Assembly (NCBI GenBank): GCA_020002185.1
Contig: CM034533.1
Span: forward strand, 47,486,719 to 47,550,718
Direction of reading: 5' to 3'
Length of the DNA stretch: 64,000 bases
Origin: Paraescarpia echinospica
Lineage: Eukaryota; Annelida; Polychaeta; Sabellida; Siboglinidae
The notes beneath the pieces are model-generated. The model made no database searches. It was not told the DNA's origin and saw only the letters and a list, made by a program, of their open reading frames with translations. Position numbers and translations under genes: made by a program. Shown piece by piece: positions 22,918 through 36,447 of the stretch (positions are counted from its first letter, which is position 1; every line of letters begins with the position of its first letter).

Positions 22918-25444
22918 TTAGTCTGTTGGATCTTTACACATTAGATAGTCTGTTGGTTATTCATCTATTAGCTAGTCTGTTGGTTCTTCATAAATTAGCT
23001 AGTATGTTGGTTCTTCATGCATTAGCTAGTCTGTCTGGTTGTTCTTCATGCATTAGCTAGTCTGTTGGTTCTTCATACATTGGTTAGTCTGTTGGTTCTT
23101 CACACATTAGCTAGACTGTTGGTTCTTCACACATTAGTTAGTCTGTTGGTTCTTCACACATTAGCTAGTCTGTTGGTTCTTCACACATTAGTTAGTCTGT
23201 TGGTTCTTCACACATTAGCTAGTCTGTTGGTTCTTTACACATTAGTTAGTCTGTTGGTTCTTCACACATTAGCTAGTCTGTTGGTTCTTCACACATTAGC
23301 TAGTCTGTTGGTTCTTCACACATTAGCTAGTCTGTTGGTTCTTCACACATTAGCTAGACTGTTGGTTCTTCACACATTAGTTAGTCTGTTGGTTCTTCAC
23401 ACATTAGCTAGTCTGTTGGTTCTTCACACATTAGTTAGTCTGTTGGTTCTTCACACATTAGCTAGTCTGTTGGTTCTTCACACATTAGCTAGTCTGTTGG
23501 TTCTTCACACATTAGCTAGTCTGTTGGTTCTTCACACATTAGCTAGACTGTTGGTTCTTCACACATTAGTTAGTCTGTTGGTTCTTCACACATTAGCTAC
23601 ACTGTTGGTTCTTCACACATTAGTTAGTCTGTTGGTTCTTCACACATTAGCTAGACTGTTGGTTCTTCACACATTAGTTAGTCTGTTGGTTCTTCATACA
23701 TGAGCTAGTCTGTTGGTTCTTCACACATTAGCTAGACTGTTGGTTCTTCACACATTAGTTAGTCTGTTGGTTCTTCACACATTAGCTAGACTGTTGGTTC
23801 TTCACACATTAGCTAGACTGTTGGTTCTTCACACATTAGTTAGTCTGTTGGTTCTTCATACATGAGCTAGTCTGTTGGTTCTTCACACATTAGCTAGACT
23901 GTTGGTTCTTCACACATTAGTTAGTCTGTTGGTTCTTCACACATTAGCTAGTCTGTTGGTTCTTCACACATTAGCTAGTCTGTTGGTTCTTCACACATTA
24001 GCTAGTCTGTTGGTTCTTCATACATTAGCTAGACTGTTGGTTCTTCATACATGAGCTAGTCTGTTGGTTCTTCACACATTAGCTAGACTGTTGGTTCTTC
24101 ACACATTAGTTAGTCTGTTGGTTCTTCACACATTAGCTAGACTGTTGGTTCTTCACACATTAGTTAGTCTGTTGGTTCTTCATACATGAGCTAGTCTGTT
24201 GGTTCTTCACACATTAGCTAGACTGTTGGTTCTTCACACATTAGTTAGTCTGTTGGTTCTTCACACATTAGCTAGTCTGTTGGTTCTTCACACATTAGCT
24301 AGACTGTTGGTTCTTCACACATTAGTTAGTCTGTTGGTTCTTCACACATTAGCTAGTCTGTTGGTTCTTCACACATTAGCTAGACTGTTGGTTCTTCACA
24401 CATTAGTTAGCCTGTTGGTTCTTCACACATTAGCTAGACTGTTGGTTCTTCACACATTAGCTAGACTGTTGGTTCTTCACACATTAGTTAGTCTGTTGGT
24501 TCTTCATACATGAGCTAGTCTGTTGGTTCTTCACACATTAGCTAGACTGTTGGTTCTTCACACATTAGTTAGTCTGTTGGTTCTTCACACATTAGCTAGA
24601 CTGTTGGTTCTTCACACATTAGCTAGACTGTTGGTTCTTCACACATTAGTTAGTCTGTTGGTTCTTCATACATGAGCTAGTCTGTTGGTTCTTCACACAT
24701 TAGCTAGACTGTTGGTTCTTCACACATTAGTTAGTCTGTTGGTTCTTCACACATTAGCTAGTCTGTTGGTTCTTCACGCATTAGCTAGTCTGTTGGTTCT
24801 TCACGCATTAGCTAGTCTGTTGGTTCTTCACGCATTAGCTAGTCTGTTGGTTCTTCACACATTAGCTAGTCTGTTGGTCTGTTGGTTCTTCAGTCTGTTG
24901 GTTCTTCGCATTAGCTAGTCTGTTGGTTCTTCACACAGCAGTCTGTTGGTTCTTCACACATTAGCTAGTCTGTTGGTTCTTTCATTAGCTAGTCTGTTGG
25001 TTCTTCACGCATTAGCTAGTCTGTTGGTTCTTCAGCATTAGCTAGTCTGTTGGTTCTTCACATTAGCTAGTCTATTGGTTCTTCATGCATTAGCTAGTCT
25101 GTTGGTTCTTCATGCATTAGCTAGTCTGTTGGTTCTTCATACATTAGCTAGTCTGTCTGGTTGTTCTTCATGCATTAGCTAGTCTATCTGGTTGTTCTTC
25201 ATGCATTAGCTAGTCTGTCTGGTTGTTCTTCATGCATTAGCTAGTCTGTTGGTTCTTCATGCATTAGCTAGTCTGTTGGTTCTTCATGCATTAGCTAGTC
25301 TGTTGGTTCTTCATACATAAGCTAGTCTGTTGGTTCTTCGTGCATTAGCTAGTCTGTTGGTTCTTCGTGCATTAGCTAGTCTGTTCGTTCTTCATACATT
25401 CGTTAGTCTGTTGGTTCTTCATACATTAGCTAGTCTGTTGGTTC
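22918..25444 (+). repeat. 27-bp minisatellite, copy 3
   Basis: There are about 94 units of the same 27-bp repeat, ending 27 bp before the DFVVK exon. Units at 24870-25070 are truncated irregularly, unlike the rest. Confidence 0.97.
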
Positions 25445-25471
25445 CTGCTGTTGACACGTGTTTCTTTGTAG

Positions 25472-25639
25472 GATTTTGTTGTGAAGAATGACTCCCCGTG
25501 CGGCTCCACCATAGGCCCCATCATGTCTGCCAAGCTTGGCATCCCCACCATAGACCTTGGCGCAGCACAACTCAGCATGCACTCGATTCGCGAGATGTGT
25601 GAGACAACCTCTGTCTACCACACCACTGCTCTCTTTAAG
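25472..25639 (+). CDS. DNPEP: DNPEP 3' exon DFVVK with zinc-ligand His (copy 3)
   Basis: This is the same 56-codon exon in the third unit, with intact acceptor, donor and MHSIRE motif. It differs from copy 2 by Phe to Ile after KLG and a silent change in the Thr codon of CETTS. It splices in phase 0 to the terminal exon at 26397. Both copies look functional at sequence level. Confidence 0.95.
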
Positions 25640-26084
25640 GTGAGTCAACCACACCACCACTCTCTTTAAGGTGAGTCAACCACACCACTGCTCTCTTTAA
25701 GGTGAGTCAACCACACCACCACTCTCTTTAAGTTGAGTCAACCACACCACCACTCTCTTTAAGTTGAGTCAACCACACCACTGCTCTCTTTAAGGTGAGT
25801 CAACCACACCACTGCTCTCTTTAAAGTGATCAACCACACCACCACTCTCTTTAAGTTGAGCCAACCACACCACCGCTCTCTTTAAGGTGAGTCAACCACA
25901 CCACTGCTCTCTTTAAGTTGAGTCAACCACACCACCACTCTCTTTAAGGTGAGTCAACCACACCACTGCTCTCTTTAAGGTGAGTCAACCACACCACTGC
26001 TCTCTTTAAGTTGAGTCAACCACACCACCACTCTCTTTAAGGTGAGTCAACCACACAACTGCTCTCTTTAAGGTGAGTCAACCA
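25618..26084 (+). repeat. 31-bp minisatellite carrying exon end and splice donor (copy 3)
   Basis: This is the same array as at 15739 with about 15 units. Again the first unit lies within the exon and later units alternate between GTGAGT and TTGAGT at the donor position. Confidence 0.96.
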
Positions 26085-26396
26085 TGCTGGCTGCACTAAT
26101 TAGGCATTCATAGGTTTATTAGTTATAGCCAATTATTTGCCGTATTGCTTGTGTGTCAAAAATGACACACTAAACTTGTGCTCTTCACTTAAATACAAGA
26201 TGTCAGTCATTATCAAATGCCAAGTGTCATGTAAAGTTATTTTCTAACAATGTAGATTTATCGCCTAAATAACTTTCATGTTGTGGCAGTGACTACATAT
26301 TATGAAACATCTAATAAGTACACAGTAGATGCTTGTTTGTGGTTCGTAAATGTTTGTTGTTTCCACGATTAAGATGGCCACACGTTTGTGTTTCAG

Positions 26397-26444
26397 GCAT
26401 TGTTTGAGGAATACCCCAGTGTGATGGCTTCTATAAAGATGTAG
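26397..26444 (+). CDS. DNPEP: DNPEP terminal exon with stop (copy 3)
   Basis: This is identical in sequence to the terminal coding exon at 16642, with the same acceptor and TAG stop. It closes the second complete set of 3' exons. Confidence 0.88.
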   Translation, partial: ALFEEYPSVMASIKM

Positions 26445-26647
26445 GCAGTCACAGCGGACCATACTACACCAGGGTGATTGCATCTACAAAGATATAGACA
26501 TTCACAGTGGACCATTCTACCCCAGGGTGATGGCTTCTATTAGGATGTAGACAGTCACAGTGGACCATTCTACCCCAGGGTGATGGCTTCTATTAAGATG
26601 TAGACAGTCACAGTGGAGCATTCTACCCCAGGGTGATGGCTTCTATG
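26414..26647 (+). repeat. 53-bp minisatellite seeded by terminal coding exon (copy 3)
   Basis: This is the same four to five units as at 16669-16892, beginning inside the terminal coding exon. Confidence 0.92.
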
Positions 26648-29600
26648 GTGATGTGATAAGCCGTTGTCGACTGTTGTACCATCATTCATTGTGGACCAGT
26701 TTCAGACTTCCATCAATGACTAGTGCATACCGTATTTACAGCATTACATAGGCAATTGATATCTTCAGTAATATGTTGGATTAATAACGAAAATTGAAAA
26801 CACGATCATTAAACACACATAAGCATTGAAATGTTGTTATTGTAAACGTTTATTTCAGAGATATTTGTTGATTTGTTTAACATACTTATGTTGCTAGCAC
26901 CCGTAGAACCAGCAAAGGATCGCTCCTGATATAAAATGTACATTTTTCCTTCACTGATCTTACTTCACATCCTGTAGTCCTTTTTAACTTCCTTACCTGA
27001 TAAAAGTACTTTTAGTAGTAGTTTCATCACCAGTAAATGTCTTAAAAACTGTTACCTTTTCACCTCTTATTCTCCTGGTCTCTACTGTTGGTTGTTAAAC
27101 CACATTTTAGGCATATTCAAAACTAAGGTCTGTTACAACCAATACTGTAATAATCGACTTGTAATGTAATTTTTTTGACTTGATAATGTAATATTGTGCT
27201 CCTGCCCGATAATGTAAGTAACTTTACATACAGTTAACACATACATGTCATACAAATGGAAATGTCTTACGTTGCATGGATGTCACTTGGCTAAATGCCG
27301 TCTTCCAGTGACACCATTTCATTATCATTACTGCATGATTACAATCATCAAAATCATGTTAAACAACTCACTCAAATTCATCACCAGCCCACCTCCGTAC
27401 TAGATAATATTAAACCAGAGTATTAATTAACATATAGTATGTGCTGTTGATCTATGACAACGAACTGAGAAGTATGATCCATTGAAATATATGTTAATGA
27501 ATAGAGAGGCAATCCAAACATTTGGACTTGGTTAACAAAGTAGTGTAAGAACGGTAATAGATTTACAAACAAAGGTAGAGTTTCATTTAATCAGTTTAAT
27601 TACATTCTGAACATCTAGGATTTAAACAATTAACTTGAGGAAGATATGTAATTAAGTAGAAGTCACACAACATGTGTCTAAACTTTAACCTGTGTTTAGT
27701 GTTTCTTATTGTTTCGTCTATATTGTTCCAGATTCTTGTGAAATTATGTTTAGGTAGCTTAGACGAAAAATGTGTTCTAGGTGTCTCGATCTTTAACAAG
27801 AAGGTTGCATTGTCTGGTTATTCTTATACTTTTGTCTAGAGTCATTTTGATTGCAAAATTTGTAATTGACTTGGGTAATAAAGCATGTTTAAAGTCATAC
27901 ATAAATAATGAGACCTGTAGTTTATATACATCTGACATTTTTTATATTTTGTCAGACTTAAGGGAAGACATGGGTCTCAGACCTCTTTTTGTTATTTCTT
28001 ATCTTAGAGAACTGAAAGTTGTGAGTTGGGGTTAGTTTTGTAAAAAAAAATAGGCTGTGCATTTTGTTCTGATTTTAGAGGGTATTCCTGATTCGTAAGA
28101 TGTCTTTATGCTGAAAATATAAAACATATTCCGACAAAGTTGTGCAAACAAACGTTTGGGAAAGTTTATTTCAGTGAAATACGAATATAAACTACCACCA
28201 ACGTTCATATCTCGTAAAAGAAGCCTATTTCCCAAAACCGTGTATGCTAACGGATTATAAATACCATGGCCTAGGCAATGATGTTTTTGGAAAGAATGTG
28301 GATACATTTAACAACTTACACTGTTTTATAAAAAGGACACAATTTAAGAAACGTTCTTGCGATTAATAGAAACATACTTTTATGGCATTCCAGAAATGAC
28401 TGTTAAATGAGTTGAGTGCAATGTAGTGTGCATACATGTTAAGTTTCAGAAACGCCAATCCAGGAGATTTATACATAAATCAAAGGGTCTCGAAAAATCG
28501 GGCATTTATACGTAAATCAGAGGGTCTCAGAAAATCGGGCATTTATACGTAAATCGGAGAATCTTAGAAAATCAGGCATTTATACATAAGTCGGATTAAA
28601 ATATAACAAAAAGAATACTTTCCATAGACATTAATAATCATGTTATAATAAAACGTTAAGTTTCAAAAATGCCAATGCATGAGATTTATGCATGAATTGG
28701 AGGGTCTTGTAATATCAGGAATTTTTTTTAAATTGGGGTGTCAGAGTATTATGGAATTGTGTATAAATCTGAGTATTTCATGTTATCAAAATGGTCACAG
28801 ATCAGCTTTATTTCCAAATTCGTTGCACATGTGCTCTTAAATCAATGGCACATAACAGCATGTTAATATGTATTTAATGTGTTGTATTAAATAAATTATA
28901 TGTGAACATAAAATAATTAAATAAATGATATGTAAACTAAAATGTACGTGGCATTATAGGTATGGTAGAAAGAAGAACAAGTTTACTAATTTGATATTCT
29001 AGGCATATGTGTTCATACATTAAATATATATTTTTATGGTGCAAAGAACCTTGCATATAGGCAGTAAATACGTCTTCTTTTATTACAAATATTTTATTAC
29101 ATTATTACAAACAGATACTATATTCACAAGTATAAGAACCAGAACTTAACGTTGTATTTTCTTCAAAGTTTGTTACCATGGCTTGGGTGATGGAGGTATG
29201 CGTGATGAATTTATTATTTGTGACCTTTGGCCTTGTTGGTGGAGCATTTGATGTTATAAAATACATCTTTTCATTTATAACGTGTTCCAGTTCTAACAGT
29301 TACAGATATACGTGGATTAAATAAAACGTGCACATAGTGTAGATGGATCGACTGACATAATTTTAGTATAGAATGAAACGGATTACGCTTCGTTCTACAC
29401 GATCGGCAAGCTGACTGGGGGCAACAATATGGAACCCGCGGCTGCAAGCACGGTACACTGTGCTCGTCTAAAGCTTATATGCAATATCAACCACAGGCAA
29501 GACCCAAGAAGATTATAGTTAAACAGTTATTGTTGTCTAGTCAACACAAGGCATGATTTAAACAACCCCTTTTCGCTTTGTTGTCCGAGTGGCCTTTGTC

Positions 29601-30000
29601 CAACGTCCCTATTCATGAGAATTAGCTTGTTGTTTGACCGATTGCAATTAACTCACTGACACTGCCACTGGTATTGACCGGTATTGACCACTTTCTGTTG
29701 ACCCAGAAAAACATACTCGAGTCAGCTGGAAATAAAACCCAGTTAGGCCATGCTGAGTTCGGAAAATAAGATAGAAATTTTTTTTTGGGTTTCACTGAAA
29801 ATCCAGGAGATTGGTTCTCCTTTCCAGGAGATCGGGGGATTTGATGGATTTCCAGGAGTCCCCCAGCGAATGCAGGAGACTTAACATGTATGAGTGTGTT
29901 GTCTTACATTGAGTGCAATGTAGCGTGTTCTAGTTCTAGTTGTTTCCAGCACTCGGCAACGTTCTATTAACTGACTAGTCCGTATATTGTGTGGTTACAA

Positions 30001-30311
30001 TGTTATGATCTTATGAGGTCTCATTCAACTAGTCAGCCTTTTTCAGAACATTATCGCCAAGCCGACCTTTCTATGCTGGCACTGAGGGTAGTCACTGTCA
30101 GGGTGCTTGTCGTCCTCAGTGGTTCTTTTACGTCCCAAATTGAGACGGGACCGACATTAACGTGATCTCCGAGTCACGAGGGATACACAGTCCCCAATGT
30201 TAAGAGCCAGGTTTTACACCAAATATACCATACCTGCCCGGTCCGGGTATTGAACTCGGGTCGCCGGCATGTCAGGCGGATGTGCTAACCACTACACTAT
30301 CGCGCGCCCCC
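30001..30311 (-). mobile_element. tRNA-derived SINE (copy 4)
   Basis: This is the orthologous-position SINE in the fourth unit. It is nearly identical to the copy at 9415-9723, including a shared G-to-A change in the body (AAGAGCC). Confidence 0.8.
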
Positions 30312-31612
30312 AGTGTTGTCTTACGTTGAGTGCAGTGTAGTGCGTTGTCTTACATTGAGTGCAATGTAGTGTGTTGTCTCTGACGTTGAGTGCAATGTGA
30401 ATGTAGTGTGTTGTTCGACATTGATTGCAGTGTAGTGTGTTGTCTTACGTTGAGTGCAATGTAGTGTGTTGTCTTATGTTTAGTGCAATGTAGTGTGTTG
30501 TCTGACATTGTGTGCAGTGTAGCGTGTTGTCTGGCGTTCAGTGCAATGTAGCGTGTTATCTGACGTTGATTGCAATGTTGTGTGTTGTCTGACATTGAAA
30601 GCAATGTTGTGTGTTGTCTGACATTGATTGCTATGTAGTGTGTTGTCTGACGTTGATTGCAATGTAGTGTGTTGTCTGACGTTGAGTGCAATGTAGTGTG
30701 TTGTTTGACGTTGATTGCTATGTAGTGTATTGTCTGACGTTGATTGCAATGTAGTGTGTTGTCTGACATTGAAAGCAATGTTGTGTGTTGTCTGACATTG
30801 AAAGCAATGTTGTGTGTTGTCTGACATTGATTGCTATGTAGTGTGTTGTCTGACGTTGAGTGCAATGTAGTGTGTTGTTTGACGTTGAGTGCAATGTAGT
30901 GTGTTGTTTGACGTTGAGTGCAATGTAGTGTGTTGTCTGACGTTGAGTGCAATGTAGTGTGTTGTCTGACGTTGAGTGCAATGTAGTGTGTTGTTTGACG
31001 TTGAGTGCAATGTAGTGTGTTGTTTGACGTTGATTGCAATGTAGTGTGTTGTCTGACGTTGATTGCAATGTAGTGTGTTGTCTGACGTTGATTGCATGTA
31101 GTGTGTTGTCTGACGTTGAGTGCAATGTGTTGTCTGACGTTGAGTGCAATGTAGTGTGTTGTCTGACGTTGATTGCAATGTAGTGTGTTGTCTGACGTTG
31201 AGTGCAATGTAGTGTGTTGTTTGACGTTGAGTGCAATGTAGTGTGTTGTTTGACGTTGATTGCTATGTAGTGTGTTGTCTGACGTTGAGTGCAATGTAGT
31301 GTGTTGTTGACGTTGAGTGCAATGTAGTGTGTTGTTTCACGTTGATTGCTATGTAGTGTGTTGTCTGACGTTGAGTGCAATGTAGTGTGTTGTGTTGTGC
31401 TGACGTTGAGTGCAATGTAGTGTGTTGTTTGACGTTGAGTGCAATGTAGTGTGTTGTTTGACGTTGATTGCTATGTAGTGTGTTGTCTGACGTTGAGTGC
31501 AATGTAGTGTGTTGTCTGACGTTGAGTGCAATGTAGTGTGTTGTTTGACGTTGATTGCAATGTAGTGTGTTGTCTGACGTTGATTGCAATGTAGTGTGTT
31601 GTCTGACGTTGA
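30312..31612 (+). repeat. 29-bp minisatellite, copy 4
   Basis: There are about 45 units of the 29-bp repeat, ending 16 bp before the exon. Irregular truncated units occur around 31090-31140 and 31380-31410. Confidence 0.97.
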
Positions 31613-31628
31613 ACTCTGATGCTTGCAG

Positions 31629-31730
31629 GGAGTTGTCATCAAGATCAACGCCAACCAGCGTTATGCGACGACGGCAGCCACCACCTTAGTGGTACGTGAG
31701 GTCGCAAGGAAAGCTGATGTTCCTCTCCAG
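31629..31730 (+). CDS. DNPEP: DNPEP 3' exon GVVIK (copy 4)
   Basis: This is the fourth copy of the 34-codon exon with intact splice sites. Its downstream exons are not visible because the sequence enters the second gap. Confidence 0.92.
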
Positions 31731-31792
31731 GTCAGTAACCATGGCAACCATCGTAGTGATATATGAGGGTATGTAGGGACTCTTGAGGTCGC

Positions 31793-31837
31793 ATAGTGAT
31801 ACGTGAGGTGGCTAGGAAGGATGAAGGTCCTGTACAG
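31793..31837 (+). pseudogene. Partial duplicate of GVVIK exon end (copy 4)
   Basis: This is the equivalent of 4909-4953 in the fourth unit. It has CTCTTGAG before it, as in copy 2, and retains the donor. Confidence 0.7.
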
Positions 31838-32695
31838 GTCAGTAACGATGGCAACCAACAACAATGTGCTCATCACAAAGTAGTCCATACAAAACTAATT
31901 TGTTAATTTTGTTACTTCTAAGAAGTATATATTTGTTCTAACACAACAATAGTGCACTGAAAAAGCCATGTTGATGTTGTTTAGACATTGCTTTTGTGCC
32001 AATACTTGTACTCGTTACAAAATGATTGCAATGGCCAACATTTGGGACAGATTCAAAAAATTTTGTGATATCTATAATCAATATTTTCTTACCATGGTTT
32101 CCTGAAAATGTGTTCTGTATCCATAACTTACTTTGTGAAGGTATATGTTTGAGTATGTCATATATTTCTACATCTACAACTAAACGTATCTTGTGAAAAT
32201 ATATGCTTTGGTATGTCATATCCACTACACACCTTGTGATAGATAGAGTAAGATAACAGTTAAGATAGTTATCAATATGCTATTATATCACCCCCACTTT
32301 GGAATCGGATTGGACAGCTATGTCACATGATGTCGGCAATTGGTTGGATTTGTAAAGTTTGTTTCTGAAAATGTATTTTACATCATCCTTTGATAGTTAC
32401 CCTTATATACATAGTAGATTATTTAAAATAACTTGCCACACACAATTCAGTTTCATAAATACCAGCAACAATTTTCAACTGTCTAGCATTAAAATATTTA
32501 CCGTACAACTACAAAATGCACGAGCACATTTTGCAAGTTTTGGCTTATTGTTAGATCAGTTCATCGTACCTCGGTGATCTGCCACTGTGGTGATCTGCCA
32601 CACGTCGGACTTTTCTTATATGGACAGGTTCAAGAGAACGCAACTAACAGTGCACGGAAGGACAGATAACATTGGCTTCTTCATCCAATAGCAAC

Positions 32696-35447
32696 TTAGT
32701 CTGTTGGATCTTTACACATTAGATAGTCTGTTGGTTATTCATCTATTAGCTAGTCTGTTGGTTCTTCATAAATTAGCTAGTATGTTGGTTCTTCATGCAT
32801 TAGCTAGTCTGTCTGGTTGTTCTTCATGCATTAGCTAGTCTGTTGGTTCTTCATACATTGGTTAGTCTGTTGGTTTTTCACACATTAGCTAGACTGTTGG
32901 TTCTTCACACATTAGTTAGTCTGTTGGTTCTTCACACATTAGCTAGTCTGTTGGTTCTTCACACATTAGTTAGTCTGTTGGTTCTTCACACATTAGCTAG
33001 TCTGTTGGTTCTTTACACATTAGTTAGTCTGTTGGTTCTTCACACATTAGCTAGTCTGTTGGTTCTTCACACATTAGCTAGTCTGTTGGTTCTTCACACA
33101 TTAGCTAGACTGTTGGTTCTTCACACATTAGTTAGTCTGTTGGTTCTTCACACATTAGCTAGTCTGTTGGTTCTTCACACATTAGTTAGTCTGTTGGTTC
33201 TTCACACATTAGCTAGTCTGTTGGTTCTTCACACATTAGCTAGTCTGTTGGTTCTTCACACATTAGCTAGACTGTTGGTTCTTCACACATTAGTTAGTCT
33301 GTTGGTTCTTCACACATTAGCTACACTGTTGGTTCTTCACACATTAGTTAGTCTGTTGGTTCTTCACACATTAGCTAGTCTGTTGGTTCTTCACACATTA
33401 GCTAGACTGTTGGTTCTTCACACATTTGTTAGTCTGTTGGTTCTTCACACATTAGCTAGACTGTTGGTTCTTCACACATTAGCTAGACTGTTGGTTCTTC
33501 ACACATTAGTTAGTCTGTTGGTTCTTCATACATGAGCTAGTCTGTTGGTTCTTCACACATTAGCTAGACTGTTGGTTCTTCACACATTAGTTAGTCTGTT
33601 GGTTCTTCACACATTAGCTAGACTGTTGGTTCTTCACGCATTAGTTAGTCTGTTGGTTCTTCACACATTAGCTAGTCTGTTGGTTCTTCACACATTAGCT
33701 AGACTGTTGGTTCTTCACACATTAATTAGTCTGTTGGTTCTTCACACATTAGCTAGACTGTTGGTTCTTCACACATTAGTTAGTCTGTTGGTTCTTCATA
33801 CATGAGCTAGTCTGTTGGTTGTTCACACATTAGCTAGACTGTTGGTTCATCACACATTAGTTAGTCTGTTGGTTCTTCACACATTAGCTAGTCTGTTGGT
33901 TCTTCACGCATTAGCTATTCTGTTGGTTCTTCACACATTAGCTAGTCTGTTGGTTCTTCATACATTAGCTAGACTGTTGGTTCTTCATACATGAGCTAGT
34001 CTGTTGGTTCTTCACACATTAGCTAGACTGTTGGTTCTTCACACATTAGTTAGTCTGTTGGTTCTTCACACATTAGCTAGTCTGTTGGTTCTTCACACAT
34101 TAGTTAGTCTGTTGGTTCTTCACACATTAGCTAGTCTGTTGGTTCTTCACACATTAGCTAGTCTGTTGGTTCTTCACACATTAGCTAGACTGTTGGTTCT
34201 TCACACATTAGTTAGTCTGTTGGTTCTTCACACATTAGCTAGTCTGTTGGTTCTTCACACATTAGCTAGACTGTTGGTTCTTCACACATTAGTTAGTCTG
34301 TTGGTTCTTCACACATTAGCTAGACTGTTGGTTCTTCACACATTAGCTAGACTGTTGGTTCTTCACACATTAGTTAGTCTGTTGGTTCTTCACACATTAG
34401 CTAGTCTGTTGGTTCTTCACGCATTAGCTAGTCTGTTGGTTCTTCACGCATTAGCTAGTCTGTTGGTTCTTCACACATTAGCTAGTCTGTTGGTTCTTCA
34501 TACATTAGCTAGACTGTTGGTTCTTCATACATGAGCTAGTCTGTTGGTTCTTCACACATTAGCTAGACTGTTGGTTCTTCACACATTAGTTAGTCTGTTG
34601 GTTCTTCACACATTAGCTAGTCTGTTGGTTCTTCACACATTAGTTAGTCTGTTGGTTCTTCACACATTAGCTAGTCTGTTGGTTCTTCACACATTAGCTA
34701 GTCTGTTGGTTCTTCACGCATTAGCTAGTCTGTTGGTTCTTCACGCATTAGCTAGTCTGTTGGTTCTTCACGCATTAGCTAGTCTGTTGGTTCTTCACAC
34801 ATTAGCTAGTCTGTTGGTTCTTCATACATTAGCTAGACTGTTGGTTCTTCATACATGAGCTAGTCTGTTGGTTCTTCACACATTAGTTAGTCTGTTGGTT
34901 CTTCACACATTAGCTAGTCTGTTGGTTCTTCACACATTAGCTAGTCTGTTGGTTCTTCACGCATTAGCTAGTCTGTTGGTTCTTCACGCATTAGCTAGTC
35001 TGTTGGTTCTTCACACATTAGCTAGTCTGTTGGTTCTTCATACATTAGCTAGTCTATTGGTTCTTCATGCATTAGCTAGTCTGTTGGTTCTTCATGCATT
35101 AGCTAGTCTGTTGGTTCTTCATACATTAGCTAGTCTGTCTGGTTGTTCTTCATGCATTAGCTAGTCTATCTGGTTGTTCTTCATGCATTAGCTAGTCTGT
35201 CTGGTTGTTCTTCATGCATTAGCTAGTCTGTTGGTTCTTCATGCATTAGCTAGTCTGTTGGTTCTTCATGCATTAGCTAGTCTGTTGGTTCTTCATACAT
35301 AAGCTAGTCTGTTGGTTCTTCGTGCATTAGCTAGTCTGTTGGTTCTTCGTGCATTAGCTAGTCTGTTGGTTCTTCATGCATTAGCTAGTCTGTTCGTTCT
35401 TCATACATTCGCTAGTCTGTTGGTTCTTCATACATTAGCTAGTCTGT
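32696..35447 (+). repeat. 27-bp minisatellite, copy 4
   Basis: There are about 102 units, sharing rare variants in the same order with copy 2 but fewer units. It is cut by the second gap just before the exon. Confidence 0.97.
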
Positions 35448-36447
35448 NNNNNNNNNNNNNNNNNNNNNNNNNNNNNNNNNNNNNNNNNNNNNNNNNNNNN
35501 NNNNNNNNNNNNNNNNNNNNNNNNNNNNNNNNNNNNNNNNNNNNNNNNNNNNNNNNNNNNNNNNNNNNNNNNNNNNNNNNNNNNNNNNNNNNNNNNNNNN
35601 NNNNNNNNNNNNNNNNNNNNNNNNNNNNNNNNNNNNNNNNNNNNNNNNNNNNNNNNNNNNNNNNNNNNNNNNNNNNNNNNNNNNNNNNNNNNNNNNNNNN
35701 NNNNNNNNNNNNNNNNNNNNNNNNNNNNNNNNNNNNNNNNNNNNNNNNNNNNNNNNNNNNNNNNNNNNNNNNNNNNNNNNNNNNNNNNNNNNNNNNNNNN
35801 NNNNNNNNNNNNNNNNNNNNNNNNNNNNNNNNNNNNNNNNNNNNNNNNNNNNNNNNNNNNNNNNNNNNNNNNNNNNNNNNNNNNNNNNNNNNNNNNNNNN
35901 NNNNNNNNNNNNNNNNNNNNNNNNNNNNNNNNNNNNNNNNNNNNNNNNNNNNNNNNNNNNNNNNNNNNNNNNNNNNNNNNNNNNNNNNNNNNNNNNNNNN
36001 NNNNNNNNNNNNNNNNNNNNNNNNNNNNNNNNNNNNNNNNNNNNNNNNNNNNNNNNNNNNNNNNNNNNNNNNNNNNNNNNNNNNNNNNNNNNNNNNNNNN
36101 NNNNNNNNNNNNNNNNNNNNNNNNNNNNNNNNNNNNNNNNNNNNNNNNNNNNNNNNNNNNNNNNNNNNNNNNNNNNNNNNNNNNNNNNNNNNNNNNNNNN
36201 NNNNNNNNNNNNNNNNNNNNNNNNNNNNNNNNNNNNNNNNNNNNNNNNNNNNNNNNNNNNNNNNNNNNNNNNNNNNNNNNNNNNNNNNNNNNNNNNNNNN
36301 NNNNNNNNNNNNNNNNNNNNNNNNNNNNNNNNNNNNNNNNNNNNNNNNNNNNNNNNNNNNNNNNNNNNNNNNNNNNNNNNNNNNNNNNNNNNNNNNNNNN
36401 NNNNNNNNNNNNNNNNNNNNNNNNNNNNNNNNNNNNNNNNNNNNNNN
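35448..36447. other. Assembly gap, 1000 N
   Basis: This is a second run of exactly 1000 N. It separates the plus-strand DNPEP 3' exons from the minus-strand DNPEP 5' exons. The left edge lies at the end of the 27-bp array in copy 4 and the right edge lies in unrelated unique sequence. The join is therefore not supported by continuous sequence and may be misoriented. Confidence 0.98.

Larger units (their letters stand above)
17723..27477 (+). repeat. Segmental tandem unit, copy 3 (type A)
   Basis: This is a complete 9755-bp unit with type A markers. It contains all three DNPEP 3' exons (21851, 25472, 26397). Its arrays are shorter than in copy 2, and both the 29-bp and 27-bp arrays contain small irregular indels (around 21540-21580 and 24870-25070) that look like consensus errors or local decay. 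Confidence 0.93.
27478..35447 (+). repeat. Segmental tandem unit, copy 4 (type B, cut by gap)
   Basis: This copy has type B markers and matches copy 2 even in rare variants inside the minisatellites, for example the TTTTTCACAC variant at about 12404 and 32875. It contains the GVVIK exon at 31629. It stops at the second 1000-N gap about 34 bases before the expected start of the DFVVK exon, so that exon and the terminal exon of this copy are unseen. Confidence 0.92.
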
